Below are positions 1-9,292 of a stretch of DNA of 64,000 nt, piece after piece; position 1 is the first letter of the stretch, and every line of letters starts with the position of its first letter. The position numbers and the translations under genes are program-made. Origin of the DNA: Gammaproteobacteria bacterium (GTDB taxonomy: Bacteria > Pseudomonadota > Gammaproteobacteria > Xanthomonadales > Wenzhouxiangellaceae); assembly GCA_021772985.1 (NCBI GenBank), contig JAJFKX010000020.1, positions 186,001 to 250,000 on the forward strand, in the 5' to 3' direction. Under the pieces are notes generated by a model, which was not told the origin of the DNA, searched no databases, and was given only the letters and a program-made list of their open reading frames with translations.

Positions 1-719
1 ATAACAGGTGAATTCAGGCAGCTATTAAACTCCTTCTATACAAATGATGAGGAGAATCCAAGTTGAGTAGAACATGTACACCCATGACTCTAACCCTTGC
101 TGAATACTTTCAAGGCTTTGGATATGTGGGTGTCTTGAATTGCCTCCCGTTAGTCTTTCAAGCTGGAACGCCGGTATCCGATGGCATGATCAAAGCCAGT
201 CGCCAAAATCCAGTGGGTTGAGTATGGCTACTCAAAATCTTACCACGTCTGCAATCAGCATTATCTATATCCACGAACCAGCTGGTGATTACGAGGATCA
301 GCAAAGCTCACCATCCGCAAACCTGATTGACGGTGTTTTTACCATTCCCGACCACATCGATACACTGACATTACAAGACAAACTCTCCCAACGCCTGAAC
401 CAGCTCTACGCCGCCACCAATCCATCAGAAGATCAAAACGCCACCATCAGCAGTGAGCAATACAGTATGGATATTGCGGACACTGGTGGCAGAAGCTAGC
501 GGTATTGCTGATGAGCTGCACAACCGGTGTTGTTCGCAAGAGTGAAATGAAAAGTTGGATTCAGATGCGTATAGGAGCTGGTCGTGGTCATGACCGTTCC
601 TACGTTATGGTCCTATTGGCCCCATGTTGTCAGATTGGTTTTAGGCAGACAAACATTCTTGAAACCAATGGCTCACAACACAATCTACTCAAGATCAACA
701 CCTGATTTGGAGTGACTGC
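1..719. other. Stretch without a supported gene
   Basis: No recognisable gene lies before the GST start. An open frame at 140-499 (119 codons from its first ATG, or about 91 from an ATG at 224) gives a low-complexity acidic product with no motif I know. A short frame with a TTG start at 63, behind a GGAG, ends near 220. Neither has convincing codon structure or a homologue I recognise. The region could be regulatory, the 3' end of something outside the window, or a decayed gene. Confidence 0.4.
140..499 (+). CDS. Doubtful hypothetical ORF
   Basis: This is an open frame of 119 codons. A later in-frame ATG at 224 would give about 91 residues rich in Ser, Asp, Gln and Thr, without signal peptide, membrane helix or known motif. 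No clear Shine-Dalgarno sequence precedes either start. It is listed only because it is the longest frame in the first 700 bases. It may be a relic or chance, and no function is proposed. Confidence 0.15.
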   Translation: MPPVSLSSWNAGIRWHDQSQSPKSSGLSMATQNLTTSAISIIYIHEPAGDYEDQQSSPSANLIDGVFTIPDHIDTLTLQDKLSQRLNQLYAATNPSEDQNATISSEQYSMDIADTGGRS

Positions 720-1373
720 ATGACCACTGTTTACGGAATCCCGGTATCACCTTTTGTGCGTAAAGTACTGTTTGTATTGGAACACTACAGTGTTGAGCAT
801 CAACTTGAACCCGTCATTCCTTTCGACTTGCCGGCTGATTTTCATAAGCTGAGCCCGCTGGGCAAAATACCGGCTTATCAGGATGATGAGGTCACCCTGG
901 CTGATTCCTCGATCATTTGTGCGTATCTGGATGATAGGCACGGTGGGTCAGCACAGCCATCGGTTTATCCGCAGGGCCGTGTAAACCGTGCCCGGGCGCA
1001 GTGGTTTGAGGAAGTGGGTGATACCAAGCTGGTTGAATTGTTGGGTGGAGGTATTTTTCTTGAACGGGTGGTTAAACCTAAATTCATGAATGAGCCAACC
1101 GATCATGGTGTGGTGGAAGAAACGATCAATGTCAGCCTGCCACCGGTTCTTGATTATCTGGAAACACAGGTTACTGAAAGCGGTTTTCTGTTCGGAGAAG
1201 ACATAATGTTGGCTGACGTGAGTCTAGCCGGCCCGTTTGTAAATGCTATGTATGCCCAATATCAGGTTGATGCCGAGCGTTGGCCGAAACTGGCTGGCTA
1301 TATTCAACGGGTTCTGGCAACACCGGCCTTACAAATCCGCATGGCCGCTGAAAAAGCTATCATGGCCGGTTAA
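720..1373 (+). CDS. Glutathione S-transferase family protein
   Basis: This 217-residue protein has the two-part GST layout. An N-terminal thioredoxin-fold domain (about 1-80) has a Ser-Pro-Phe-Val-Arg start of helix 1 near residues 10-14, the loop GKIPAY with the cis-proline at 51, and the Asp-Ser-Ser (62-64) that in this family contacts the gamma-glutamyl part of glutathione. An all-helical domain follows (about 90-217). The family conjugates glutathione to electrophiles or reduces peroxides in the cytoplasm, and the substrate cannot be told from sequence. A GGAG lies 7 bases before the ATG. It is a single gene, convergent with the next pair. Confidence 0.88.
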   Translation: MTTVYGIPVSPFVRKVLFVLEHYSVEHQLEPVIPFDLPADFHKLSPLGKIPAYQDDEVTLADSSIICAYLDDRHGGSAQPSVYPQGRVNRARAQWFEEVGDTKLVELLGGGIFLERVVKPKFMNEPTDHGVVEETINVSLPPVLDYLETQVTESGFLFGEDIMLADVSLAGPFVNAMYAQYQVDAERWPKLAGYIQRVLATPALQIRMAAEKAIMAG

Positions 1374-1512
1374 TAACAGTCGGGCTGTAAACGAAATAGC
1401 AAAAACAAGCACCAGGGCTCTAAGTCAAACAGGAAATGAGGTATTTGCTTCGTTTCTCTGGTGCCAGACGTGTGCTCGTTGATGATCTGCTGATTTCTGC
1501 ACCTGGTAATTA

Positions 1513-2193
1513 TTAAATCGGCGGTTCAGTGCTGATACCCGGTTCATCATCCAGCGCTTCGATGCTGAGCATTTCAAACCGCCAGCCGGATTCATCCTTT
1601 CCTGCCATGGGCCAGTAAATATTGCCGAATTGGGCCAATTCATCAAATTCTGTGTAAATGTCCCTGCTTTCTGTTCCGCCGTGCCGGGTAGGAGTACCGC
1701 CTTCGTTGATCATCATCCAGCCGATAAACTGTTCAGCATCATAAAACTCCAGACTGCCGTCTGCACCGATGGCCAGACGTAAGTCGGGTGAGCGGTTGGC
1801 CAGCAGGAAAACCTTTCGGTACAGCGACCGCCGCCAGCTCATCAATTCATTGGCGTGCCGCTCGGCACTGAAGTCATTGACCTCACCCCGCAGCATCGAC
1901 CAGCCGCCCTGTTCGGTATAAGCACGCATTCGGTTCATATCGTGGTTGTTGATTTTCACAATATGCTTGGGCGAACCGGTGAAATACCAATACTCCTGGA
2001 TATAAGGCAGGCGGGCTTGGGGGTGGTGATTAATCGCCGTGTTGTGTACGGCCTGCACATTCTTCCAGGCTGCTTCACCACCCAGAGCGGCCAACAGTTT
2101 TTCGCCCAGCTTGGCCGGTTCACTGCCGGCAGCGGTATTGGCCACTAGGGCAAGCATGATCAGCCATGCCGATTTCTTTAAGAATCCTGTCAT
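1513..2193 (-). CDS. Secreted protein, LolA-like fold suspected (paralogue B)
   Basis: About 226 residues with an N-terminal Sec signal peptide ending near an Ala-x-Ala, then a mature part with many Trp and Tyr residues. The mature start (EKLLAALGGEAAW) closely parallels the neighbouring gene upstream, so the two are tandem duplicates. The beta-rich pattern resembles periplasmic lipoprotein-carrier folds (LolA/DUF4292-like), but this is a guess from pattern. I chose the ATG at 2193 rather than the one at 2211 because GGAGGT sits 7 bases before it. The upstream paralogue stops just before, so the pair is co-transcribed. Function unknown. Confidence 0.7.
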   Translation of the reverse strand: MTGFLKKSAWLIMLALVANTAAGSEPAKLGEKLLAALGGEAAWKNVQAVHNTAINHHPQARLPYIQEYWYFTGSPKHIVKINNHDMNRMRAYTEQGGWSMLRGEVNDFSAERHANELMSWRRSLYRKVFLLANRSPDLRLAIGADGSLEFYDAEQFIGWMMINEGGTPTRHGGTESRDIYTEFDELAQFGNIYWPMAGKDESGWRFEMLSIEALDDEPGISTEPPI

Positions 2194-2212
2194 TGTTGGA
2201 ACCTCCGTCATT

Positions 2213-2902
2213 TTAATTATTCTGTGGAGCGGTGAACGAAATGGTATGCGGTTCCATCATCAGCTGGTAATCCACCATTACAACGCGCCAGTCATCACCC
2301 GGTTCAATGGCTTCCGACCACAGTGTGACATCACCGTATTGCAATGGCTTGCCCAGGAAATGAGTATCGGTATGGCGGTCTTCTCTGCCATAGGCCACCG
2401 GGGTTCCATGCGGATCGGTGGCAATCCAGACCACTCGTTTATCGTCCAGGAAAATATCAATCACCCCATCGCGCCACTCGGTCCTGACGGCCGGGTCATT
2501 GCTGGCCAGCAGATGGAACACCCGCGTTGGTATGCCGGGCCAGAATGAATTCCAACCTGCAACCTGTTCTGCAGACCAATCTGAGTGCTCGCCATTTCTG
2601 ACGGTCCAGCCCTGATCGACATTCAGTGCACGGGACTGTCGGAGACCATTGCCTTCTGCAGACTCCATAATTCGGGGTGAGGTAAAGTCAACCCAATAAT
2701 GACGCAGCACGGGCAATTCATACTGGTCTGAATGAAGGATTTCACTCATGGTGAAGCCCTGAGCTTTAGACCAAACCTCTCTGCCACCTACGGCTTTCAG
2801 CAGTTTTTCAACCTCAGTATTGACCTCAACTTGTTGAGCAGGCGAGGGAGGTGACAGGCAGGTCAAGCTCGCAAGCGCAATAACGGCAACTGAAATTCGC
2901 AC
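2213..2902 (-). CDS. Secreted protein, LolA-like fold suspected (paralogue A)
   Basis: 229 residues starting at GTG, supported by AGGAGG six bases upstream. It has a short signal peptide (about 1-22), then a mature domain opening with a Leu-Leu-Lys-Ala-Val-Gly-Gly motif and a nearby Trp, as in the next gene. Both proteins share the order of conserved segments: a Tyr-Trp around residue 65, a Gly-Trp-x-x-Arg-x-Gly segment near 100, and a segment mentioning a His-Gly or Gly-Thr-Pro turn near 165. This suggests a periplasmic or outer-membrane-facing lipid-binding-like fold. It is first in a two-gene unit. No function is assigned. Confidence 0.7.
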   Translation of the reverse strand: MRISVAVIALASLTCLSPPSPAQQVEVNTEVEKLLKAVGGREVWSKAQGFTMSEILHSDQYELPVLRHYWVDFTSPRIMESAEGNGLRQSRALNVDQGWTVRNGEHSDWSAEQVAGWNSFWPGIPTRVFHLLASNDPAVRTEWRDGVIDIFLDDKRVVWIATDPHGTPVAYGREDRHTDTHFLGKPLQYGDVTLWSEAIEPGDDWRVVMVDYQLMMEPHTISFTAPQNN

Positions 2903-2962
2903 AATTGGCCTCCTGTTAAATGCAACAAATCAAATGTCGGCAGAATACCAAGGTGTGGTGGT

Positions 2963-3859
2963 TTAAGATTGCGAATTTTGAGCCGGGTCGAACTTGAATA
3001 ACCTCAGGCAGGCACGCCGGAATGCGCGATAGTCACGGTAACCGGCAGCTCGGGCTGCCCGTTGGGGCAGGGCGCCTCCGCGAATGTCTCCAATCGCTCG
3101 CTTCAATCTGACCTTGCGTTGATATGCACCTGGAGAAATACCGAAGGTTTCAGTGAAAAGCCTCAAGAAATAGTACTTGGACAGGCACGCGGTGTTGGCA
3201 AAGTCATCAAGGTCGGTGGTGTCACCTGTTGAATCATCAATCTGCTCCTTGGCTTTCAGCAGGCGCCGCATCAGTTCATCTCTTGTAGTGGTTTTTGTGG
3301 CTGACCTCAGTTTCGAAAATGGAGCATAACTATGAAGATTCCGCACCGCTTCAATCATTAACTGTTGCGAAGCTTCTCGAGTGTCTGTCTGACATTCATC
3401 ATCCAATCTATTCATCAGTTTTGACAATGCGACCAGTGATCCGCGATTAGCCCTGAAGGGAATCTGGGGCAACCCAGTAACCGAGTTGTAGTCAACATCT
3501 TCCTGGTAATGCTCGGCACCTGGTTGTAAAGCGGCTTCCAGCAGCCTTGATCTTTCATGCCCTGGGAAAAAGATGGACACGGATTCGGTTTCTCTAAATA
3601 TTCGGCTGGAATAGTGTTGCCCTGCGTTAACCAACAGAAACTGGCCGGGCCGCAGCAGCACACAGCGACGGCCTATCCGATACTCTTCCTCCCCTGAAAG
3701 AACCAGTTTGAGGGATAGTGATCCGCCATGTTCCGGAAGTTCGGTGTTGCTGGTTTTGAATCGAAACAGGGTGGGTGCAGGCAGATGTTTTTCATAAAAG
3801 TCATCCACCTCTGGTTGAGCAAATTTCCGCGTGGGGCTGTTCCAGCTGATGATACGCAT
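2963..3859 (-). CDS. AraC-family transcriptional regulator
   Basis: 298 residues. The N-terminal part (about 30-130) looks like a cupin-type ligand-binding domain, with a Gly-Gly-Ser-Leu-Ser-Leu strand and a Pro-Gly-Gln-Phe turn. The C-terminal 100 residues contain two helix-turn-helix units: the first includes LSKYYFLRLFTETFGISPG, the second AARAAGYRDYRAFRRA. This is the standard arrangement of AraC/XylS activators. It probably controls neighbouring genes, either the secreted pair downstream (60 bp away) or the NTF2-like gene, but no operator is evident. The start is the first ATG and the Shine-Dalgarno sequence is weak. Confidence 0.88.
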   Translation of the reverse strand: MRIISWNSPTRKFAQPEVDDFYEKHLPAPTLFRFKTSNTELPEHGGSLSLKLVLSGEEEYRIGRRCVLLRPGQFLLVNAGQHYSSRIFRETESVSIFFPGHERSRLLEAALQPGAEHYQEDVDYNSVTGLPQIPFRANRGSLVALSKLMNRLDDECQTDTREASQQLMIEAVRNLHSYAPFSKLRSATKTTTRDELMRRLLKAKEQIDDSTGDTTDLDDFANTACLSKYYFLRLFTETFGISPGAYQRKVRLKRAIGDIRGGALPQRAARAAGYRDYRAFRRACLRLFKFDPAQNSQS

Positions 3860-4189
3860 GCCTGGAGACTAACATGCGGTGTTGAAAATAGATCAACCCA
3901 ATCCGCGCACTGCGATTAATGGAAGCCGGTGTGCGTTGAAATGCTTTGGCGTTTATCTGTGTGTAATTATCTTGGTCAGGGTAAGACATAGTGTATTCAG
4001 ACACCCATAAGGTCTACATTAGTCTGGATGTTATTCAGGCAGGGGAGAATGGGTGCTCAAAGTATTCGTCATCAGCAGTTGTATGTTTTTATGGGCAACC
4101 TTCAGAATTCTTCATTTTTATTTCATGCGCCAAGCCACAAGAATACCCGGCGTAGGAAATACTTTTGGTGGTGCTGGCTATTGCTTAAG
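3860..4189. other. Intergenic region upstream of the AraC regulator
   Basis: This 330-base gap separates the AraC gene from the NTF2-like gene, both on the minus strand. It should hold the regulator's promoter and the 3' end of the NTF2-like transcript. I see no convincing -35/-10 pair, hairpin with T-run, or small gene. Confidence 0.4.
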
Positions 4190-4657
4190 TCAGTCATTCC
4201 TCGAGGTTGATGAAATCTCCGCCGACAACAGGAGCCACTCGCCGTTTTCCTTGACCCAGGTATTCAAGACAAAGCCGGAGAAACCTTCGACCGGCCCCTC
4301 GGGCCCAACAAAGGTCTCGGTTGTCTTGAATCGAATGATGGCAAGGTCGTCTGTGGTGTCGACAGCGACCATGTCAATATCACGCTGGGCAACCCGCATG
4401 CCATAGTCCCACCACTGCTCGAGGCTGTTTACAAACTTATTTCGCCCCTCATAAATTTCACCTATCGCCCAGCGCGAATACTCAGGGTGAAGAAGCCGCT
4501 CATAGACCTTCCAACCCTCACCGTCTACCAGGGTCGAAGCGGAAAGTTCATCTACACTTTTGCGCAACTCAGCATCGGTGATGTCTGGTGCTGCAAACGC
4601 AGTGTTCGCTAGGATAACGATTACGCTGCTAAAGACGATAACTATTAATGCGCGCAT
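4190..4657 (-). CDS. Secreted SnoaL/DUF4440-like (NTF2 fold) protein
   Basis: 155 residues when started at the ATG at 4657, which has AGGAG six bases upstream. The frame stays open for 33 more codons, but those lack a ribosome site and would hide the signal peptide. Residues 1-21 form a Sec signal ending in Ala-Phe-Ala-Ala. The mature part has the NTF2-like pattern: N-terminal helices, a Trp-x-x-Gly motif, a strand with aspartates (VDTTDDLAIIRFKTTE), and a closing strand with a Trp-x-x-x-Asn-Gly-Glu-Trp-Leu-Leu-Leu-Ser-Ala-Glu type segment. Such proteins bind or turn over small molecules, and the ligand is unknown. Confidence 0.75.
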   Translation of the reverse strand: MRALIVIVFSSVIVILANTAFAAPDITDAELRKSVDELSASTLVDGEGWKVYERLLHPEYSRWAIGEIYEGRNKFVNSLEQWWDYGMRVAQRDIDMVAVDTTDDLAIIRFKTTETFVGPEGPVEGFSGFVLNTWVKENGEWLLLSAEISSTSRND

Positions 4658-4886
4658 GTGGTACTCCTTAATTGTTGTGGCTGGTGTTGCAGGCCGAAAA
4701 ACTTTGAGTGACAAAACGGCATAAACGAGTATAAAGCTGCCATTGCCTGGTTTCACTTGAAGCTCGCAATTGTCTAATCTCAGGCCAATTTTCTATTGAT
4801 TGGTGCATCAAATAATCACTTTAATGTCATTAAGACATGACTTCACGCACGCGACTTTTGCTTAAATAAGTAATAAATTTAAAGCA

Positions 4887-5279
4887 ATGCAATGCCCACA
4901 CGATCATTCAGCACTGGAATATCGCCAAAAGGAAAATGTGGTGGGGCATGTTTGCAAAGCATGCCAAGGCATTTTTCTGACTGCGAAAGGAGTGAAATGG
5001 TTCAAGCTGAACTATGAAACCGATGTTCTTGCTGCGATACCCAAAGATTGCCTGGTGGTGAAGTCTGCTATTTGTTGCCCAAACTGTAACTCGACAATGT
5101 CATTGGTCAATGTTGATGGCATTGAAATTGATGTGTGCAAGCACTGCACCGGAATTTGGTTTGACCTGGATGAGGTTGCGAAAATAATTGAAAGGTACGG
5201 TAGCAATAAGGGACAAGAAAAGGAAGGTTGGGATGTGCTTGGTGACGTATTGTCATGGCTCATCGGGATTGGCTTGTGA
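4887..5279 (+). CDS. Double zinc-ribbon (zf-TFIIB type) protein
   Basis: 130 residues. Paired CxxC knuckles stand at Cys23/Cys26, Cys64/Cys67 and Cys84/Cys87, with a further Cys3 and nearby His/Asp. The second ribbon ends in CTGIWFDLDE, the hallmark of the zf-TFIIB family (Pfam PF13453), in which a C-x-x-C-x-G-x-W-x-D motif precedes an acidic helix. The C-terminus is a hydrophobic segment (about 112-130). The protein presumably binds zinc, but its role is unknown. No clear Shine-Dalgarno sequence precedes the ATG. A hairpin with a T-run follows the gene. Confidence 0.8.
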   Translation: MQCPHDHSALEYRQKENVVGHVCKACQGIFLTAKGVKWFKLNYETDVLAAIPKDCLVVKSAICCPNCNSTMSLVNVDGIEIDVCKHCTGIWFDLDEVAKIIERYGSNKGQEKEGWDVLGDVLSWLIGIGL

Positions 5280-5316
5280 ATGTATGCTGCCGAGAAATTC
5301 AATAGCCCGCTAGTTT

Positions 5317-5340
5317 GATAGCTATTGCTATCGCGTTTTT
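5317..5340 (+). terminator. Rho-independent terminator candidate
   Basis: GATAGC-TATT-GCTATC forms a 6-bp stem with a 4-base loop, followed by GCG and five Ts. It lies 37 bases after the stop of the zinc-ribbon gene and ends that transcript before the next gene. Confidence 0.5.
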
Positions 5341-5419
5341 CCCAGTGTGCATCGCAGATGGATGTTTTGTTGCGGATTTGCCAATTACAATCAAGCCCAG
5401 TTGATAATCAGGTGTCGAT

Positions 5420-6517
5420 ATGCGGGTAATCAGAGTATTGGTTTTATCGGTGATATCACTTTGTGTAGTGGCTCCGGCAGCTGAAGAAGCTGACGATATA
5501 ATGGCTTTTGTTGCTGATCATCAGGCAATCAGCAGCTTGGAAAGCATTACCGCTGTGGCCAATGTCACCACTCCAGACGGTCGCCAGTATCCGGTTGAGA
5601 CCACTTACTGGCACCCGTTGAAAGCATTTTTCACCCGAAACGAAACCGACAATTTCTCCACGTTGGGAATCTGGGGCAAGTACAACTGGCACTTCAATGG
5701 TGAACGGCAGCAAGAGGTTGGTGAAGGTTCTGCTGAGTTTGTCTTACTGCACCAGTTTCATGCCGCGTTGATTCACTTTACCCGGCTGTTTGATGAAATA
5801 ACCGAGCCGGTAGTGGTTCAGCTGGACGGTTGTGCATGTTTGCAAATGGACGCTAAACGAGTGGCCAATGATCATACGTTTTACTTTGAGCAACAAACTG
5901 GCCGTCCCTACATGTGGGCGATCCATCGTGATGATCAACCTGATGTGCGGATTTTTTATTCCGATTGGAGAACGGTTGACGGCATGATGCTGCCGTTTGT
6001 CCTGAATATCCAGGATGCTGCTGATCCGTGGCTGTACGAGTTCACTGAAGTGCGGGTCAATAATACGCCGGCTGATGCGCATTATCCGCCATTCAGTACC
6101 CTGACTGATGAACAGCAATTACTCAAATTGCATCAGGATTTTGTTGATGTGCACCTGCTTGGGCGCACTGTGACCGAGCAGCCTGCTGCACAGGCATCGA
6201 CGTATACAGTGGCTTACCAGGGCGAAATCTTTACGTCGGAAGGCAGTGACTTCAGCGAATTTTACCAACGCATATTCAGCACCCGCGATTATTTCAGCTA
6301 TAACGATCTGATCCGCCCGGTGGTAAAAGTGTCCGATGACGGCACGCTTGGCTGGATTATTGTGCAGATTCAGGCTGATGGGGTGCGCTTTGATGAACAA
6401 CGGCAGCCGGCCGGTCCGCTGGAGTTCACCAGTGCCTGGGTGTCGTTGTATGAAAAAAACGATGGTGAGTGGCGGATGGCTGGAAATGTATCGAATTTTA
6501 AGCCTGACATGCAGTAA
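5420..6517 (+). CDS. Secreted two-domain protein (LolA-like plus NTF2-like)
   Basis: 365 residues with a signal peptide (about 1-21). The first part (about 25-225) is a beta-rich domain resembling the lipoprotein-carrier-like domain of the minus-strand pair at 1.5-2.9 kb, with tyrosine/tryptophan-rich strands and a Cys-Ala-Cys pair near 139. The second part (about 230-365) looks like an NTF2/SnoaL-type domain: an initial helix, a central FTSEGSDFSEF stretch, and a final strand ending in Gly-Glu-Trp-Arg-Met-Ala-Gly-Asn-Val. It therefore joins in one chain two domain types encoded separately nearby. Periplasmic location is likely. The function is unknown. Confidence 0.65.
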   Translation: MRVIRVLVLSVISLCVVAPAAEEADDIMAFVADHQAISSLESITAVANVTTPDGRQYPVETTYWHPLKAFFTRNETDNFSTLGIWGKYNWHFNGERQQEVGEGSAEFVLLHQFHAALIHFTRLFDEITEPVVVQLDGCACLQMDAKRVANDHTFYFEQQTGRPYMWAIHRDDQPDVRIFYSDWRTVDGMMLPFVLNIQDAADPWLYEFTEVRVNNTPADAHYPPFSTLTDEQQLLKLHQDFVDVHLLGRTVTEQPAAQASTYTVAYQGEIFTSEGSDFSEFYQRIFSTRDYFSYNDLIRPVVKVSDDGTLGWIIVQIQADGVRFDEQRQPAGPLEFTSAWVSLYEKNDGEWRMAGNVSNFKPDMQ

Positions 6518-6734
6518 ACGGGCATCCTCAAAGTCTAATTGACCATTTCATTTGGCATGTCGGATCACTCATATCTGAATTGTATTTCGCAAATGACAGC
6601 ATAGGTAAGTAATAGTACTGATTTAAAAAAATATCATCTGCACTGATATGTAATTCACACTCTGGTTGTTATTTTTTTTCGTTAAATAATTCAGCGAAAG
6701 CCATGCAGCAAAGTTTGATCGAGGAGGGATTACA

Positions 6735-8192
6735 ATGTTCATCAGGTGCAAACTTCACTGGCCAGTCATTTCAGCTTGCTTAATGGTGCTGGGTGGTTGT
6801 TCGACGACTTTTACGGGTTTCAGTCCAACTGTAGGCAGGGTTTGTGATGAAGTGCGCATTAGCCGGGAAGGTGGGCACCGTTGTGGAGAACATGTCGTTG
6901 AATTCAATGGCGTTCGGTCATTGGATGCGCACCTGGAACCGCGACCCGGTAGCGACGTTATTGCAGTAGTACCGCCCGGCGCGACCACCGGCCAGTTGAC
7001 AGTGCGCCAGCGAGGCACCCTGGGTTGCATAGTGGTGGGCCAGCTGGATAGCTCATTGTATGAGTTGGGTGAGTTTACAGTTACAGGATCACCGGCACCG
7101 CCGGCTATTTCCTCTTTTAATGCAGTGCCAGCAGAAATTAATGAAGGTGAATCCAGTACCTTGCAATGGGCGGTTAGCGGGGCTGCCACACGCCTTGAGC
7201 TGAGCAGTTCCGGAAGCGGAATGATAGATGTAACCGGTGCAAGCAATTATGCAGTCGCGCCGGATGCCAGCAGGGACTATCGGTTAACAGCATATAACGA
7301 CTGTGTCACAGATACGGATTCAGTAACAGTATTGGTGAATGAAACCCAGGGCCCACCAGAAATTTCAGATGTTGATGCCGGTTTTCCGGGTGATTCGGTA
7401 GATGTTGATGGTGACAATCTGCGTTACCGCCCGCGGGATGGCTTGCCTTATGTTGAATCGGCCATGATTTTTGCACAGGGTGCTACCACTTATGCGCCAG
7501 TGATAGATAGCAGCCCAAGTGTGAGCCGGTTGAACGGTGAATTGCCGGCAGCCATCAGCCCGGGAGTGGCCAGGGTGCTTGCCCGGGTGGGGGTAATGGA
7601 AAGCGAGCCATTCGAGTTTACCGTGGCGGGTCGGGAAAATGGTGCATTTGCTGCGGTGAGTTTATCAACTGGAGGTAGCCGTACCTGCACCAGTGGTAGT
7701 ATCGTGCGCACCCTGGAAATTGCCGGAGATGGTGAAGAACGCACGGCCACTTTTGCAGAAGGTAGCAGTCGTTTATGGCGAGAGTCATTTACCCTGGGTA
7801 TCAGCAATACAGGCGCTGGATTTTCCGGCGAATGCATGCATGGTGTCATTGTTGGGCAGAACACTTCCCGTGATGACAACAAATTTACTTTACAGGTACG
7901 CGATTTTGATGACAGACGCACGCGGGTGAATGAGCCAACCCTTGGTCAGGGTGTACAGGTGTTGTTCAGTCCGGATGACAGTGTGGTGTTGTATAAAGCA
8001 CAGGATGACTTCAGGGGAGTCGGTTTTGCGGTATTGCATCTTTACGATATGCGTGGGCACAGAGCGATTCCTGACCCGGGCAGCGGGACCGGCTGTACCG
8101 CTTGTAACAGTCTTACTGCCAGGGTGATTGATTATCGTGAAGTGGAGATTACCTTCAGCGGTGATGGTTATGGTCCATACCGGATTGAATGA
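6735..8192 (+). CDS. Lipoprotein with IPT/TIG-like and Ig-like domains
   Basis: 485 residues. The signal peptide ends in Leu-Gly-Gly-Cys with the lipid-modified cysteine at 22. Residues 27-115 resemble an IPT/TIG domain, a fold that presents a binding surface. Residues 120-200 match the common bacterial Ig-like repeat (start PAISSFNAVPAEINEGESS, end in Thr-Val-Leu-Val). The remaining 280 residues are beta-rich with Cys pairs (Cys-Thr-Ala-Cys near 456) and no family I recognise. It probably sits in the outer membrane, facing either side. A strong GAGGAGGG lies 6 bases before the ATG. It is a single gene. Confidence 0.75.
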   Translation: MFIRCKLHWPVISACLMVLGGCSTTFTGFSPTVGRVCDEVRISREGGHRCGEHVVEFNGVRSLDAHLEPRPGSDVIAVVPPGATTGQLTVRQRGTLGCIVVGQLDSSLYELGEFTVTGSPAPPAISSFNAVPAEINEGESSTLQWAVSGAATRLELSSSGSGMIDVTGASNYAVAPDASRDYRLTAYNDCVTDTDSVTVLVNETQGPPEISDVDAGFPGDSVDVDGDNLRYRPRDGLPYVESAMIFAQGATTYAPVIDSSPSVSRLNGELPAAISPGVARVLARVGVMESEPFEFTVAGRENGAFAAVSLSTGGSRTCTSGSIVRTLEIAGDGEERTATFAEGSSRLWRESFTLGISNTGAGFSGECMHGVIVGQNTSRDDNKFTLQVRDFDDRRTRVNEPTLGQGVQVLFSPDDSVVLYKAQDDFRGVGFAVLHLYDMRGHRAIPDPGSGTGCTACNSLTARVIDYREVEITFSGDGYGPYRIE

Positions 8193-8377
8193 TCTGCTGA
8201 CAGCTTGAATAGTACCTATTTCAAATTAAATACAGTATTTGGCCAAGTTGCAGTAGTTTGAGCTAACAGCCTGGTATGCTACCGGCTTTTGGCAACATAT
8301 TTGCACTTCTATGAAACTCATCGTACTTTTTGTGCTCTTAACATGCATCGATCAATAAGAATAAGTGAACATAGTCT

Positions 8378-9292
8378 ATGGGGCCATTAAATCGTAGAGC
8401 ATTTTTGCAGTTGTCGAGCAGTGTGTTGGTTTCCGGTGCAGTCAATGCGGCCATACCAGCAGTCAGCCCATTACAAAAAGCCATTCCATCCAGTGGTGAA
8501 CTGATTCCGGTGATTGGCATGGGTAGTTGGATCACCTTCAATGTAGGCAATTCAGTAACCCAGCGTAAGGCCCGCAGTCAGGTTTTGGATGAATTCTTTA
8601 ATGCCGGTGGCCGGGTAATAGATTCGTCACCCATGTATGGTTCTGCTGAAGATGTGCTCGGCTATTGTTTGCATGAGCTGGACCGGCAGCAGGATGCATT
8701 TGCCACCACCAAAGTCTGGACATCCAGCACCCAGCAGGGCCGGGTACAGTTTGAGGATTCCAAAAGGCTGTGGCAATTGCCCAGGTTTTCCGTTTATCTG
8801 GTGCATAACCTGAATAACTGGAGAGGGCATTTGCCTTATTTGCAGGAGCTGAAACAATCCGGTCAGATCAAATACCTTGGTCTATCTACATCGCATGGCA
8901 GAAGGCATAGCGATGTGGAAGATATTTTGAATACTCAGCTCATTGATTTTGTTCAACTAACTTATAACGCTGCGGATCGTGAAGTAGAACAGCGACTGCT
9001 ACCGCTGGCGCAGGAAAAAGGTGTTGCAGTCATGGTAAACCGGCCGTTTCAGACTGGCCGCTTGATCAACCGCGTTAAACGAGAACTTTTTCCTGAATGG
9101 GGTGCAGCCATGGGTTGTGATAACTGGCCGGAACTGTTGCTTAAATTTGTTATATCTCACCCTGCGGTTAACTGTGCAATTCCGGCAACTTCACAGGTTG
9201 AACATATGCGGGAAAACATGGGAGCCAATTATGGACGGTTACTGGCTGACTATGAAAGAAAGCGGATTGCGGATGCAATAAGAGACCTTTGA
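8378..9292 (+). CDS. Tat-exported aldo/keto reductase
   Basis: 304 residues. The N-terminus carries a twin-arginine signal, Asn-Arg-Arg-Ala-Phe-Leu (5-10), followed by a hydrophobic stretch to about residue 28. The rest is an aldo/keto reductase TIM barrel with the expected tetrad: Asp82 (VIDSS), Tyr87 (MYGS), Lys112 (TTKVW) and His143 (YLVHN). The family uses NADPH to reduce carbonyls. An exported version would need cofactor folded in before Tat transport, which fits a twin-arginine signal. The next gene starts inside its stop codon (TGATG), so the two are translationally coupled. Confidence 0.85.
   Translation: MGPLNRRAFLQLSSSVLVSGAVNAAIPAVSPLQKAIPSSGELIPVIGMGSWITFNVGNSVTQRKARSQVLDEFFNAGGRVIDSSPMYGSAEDVLGYCLHELDRQQDAFATTKVWTSSTQQGRVQFEDSKRLWQLPRFSVYLVHNLNNWRGHLPYLQELKQSGQIKYLGLSTSHGRRHSDVEDILNTQLIDFVQLTYNAADREVEQRLLPLAQEKGVAVMVNRPFQTGRLINRVKRELFPEWGAAMGCDNWPELLLKFVISHPAVNCAIPATSQVEHMRENMGANYGRLLADYERKRIADAIRDL

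Noticed and set aside
505-705. 66-codon frame before the GST gene
   Set aside because: No ribosome site and no recognisable protein features.
1404-1473. Long-range GCACCAG/CTGGTGC inverted repeat after the GST gene
   Set aside because: The loop is about 46 bases and the stem only 7, so a terminator is not well supported.
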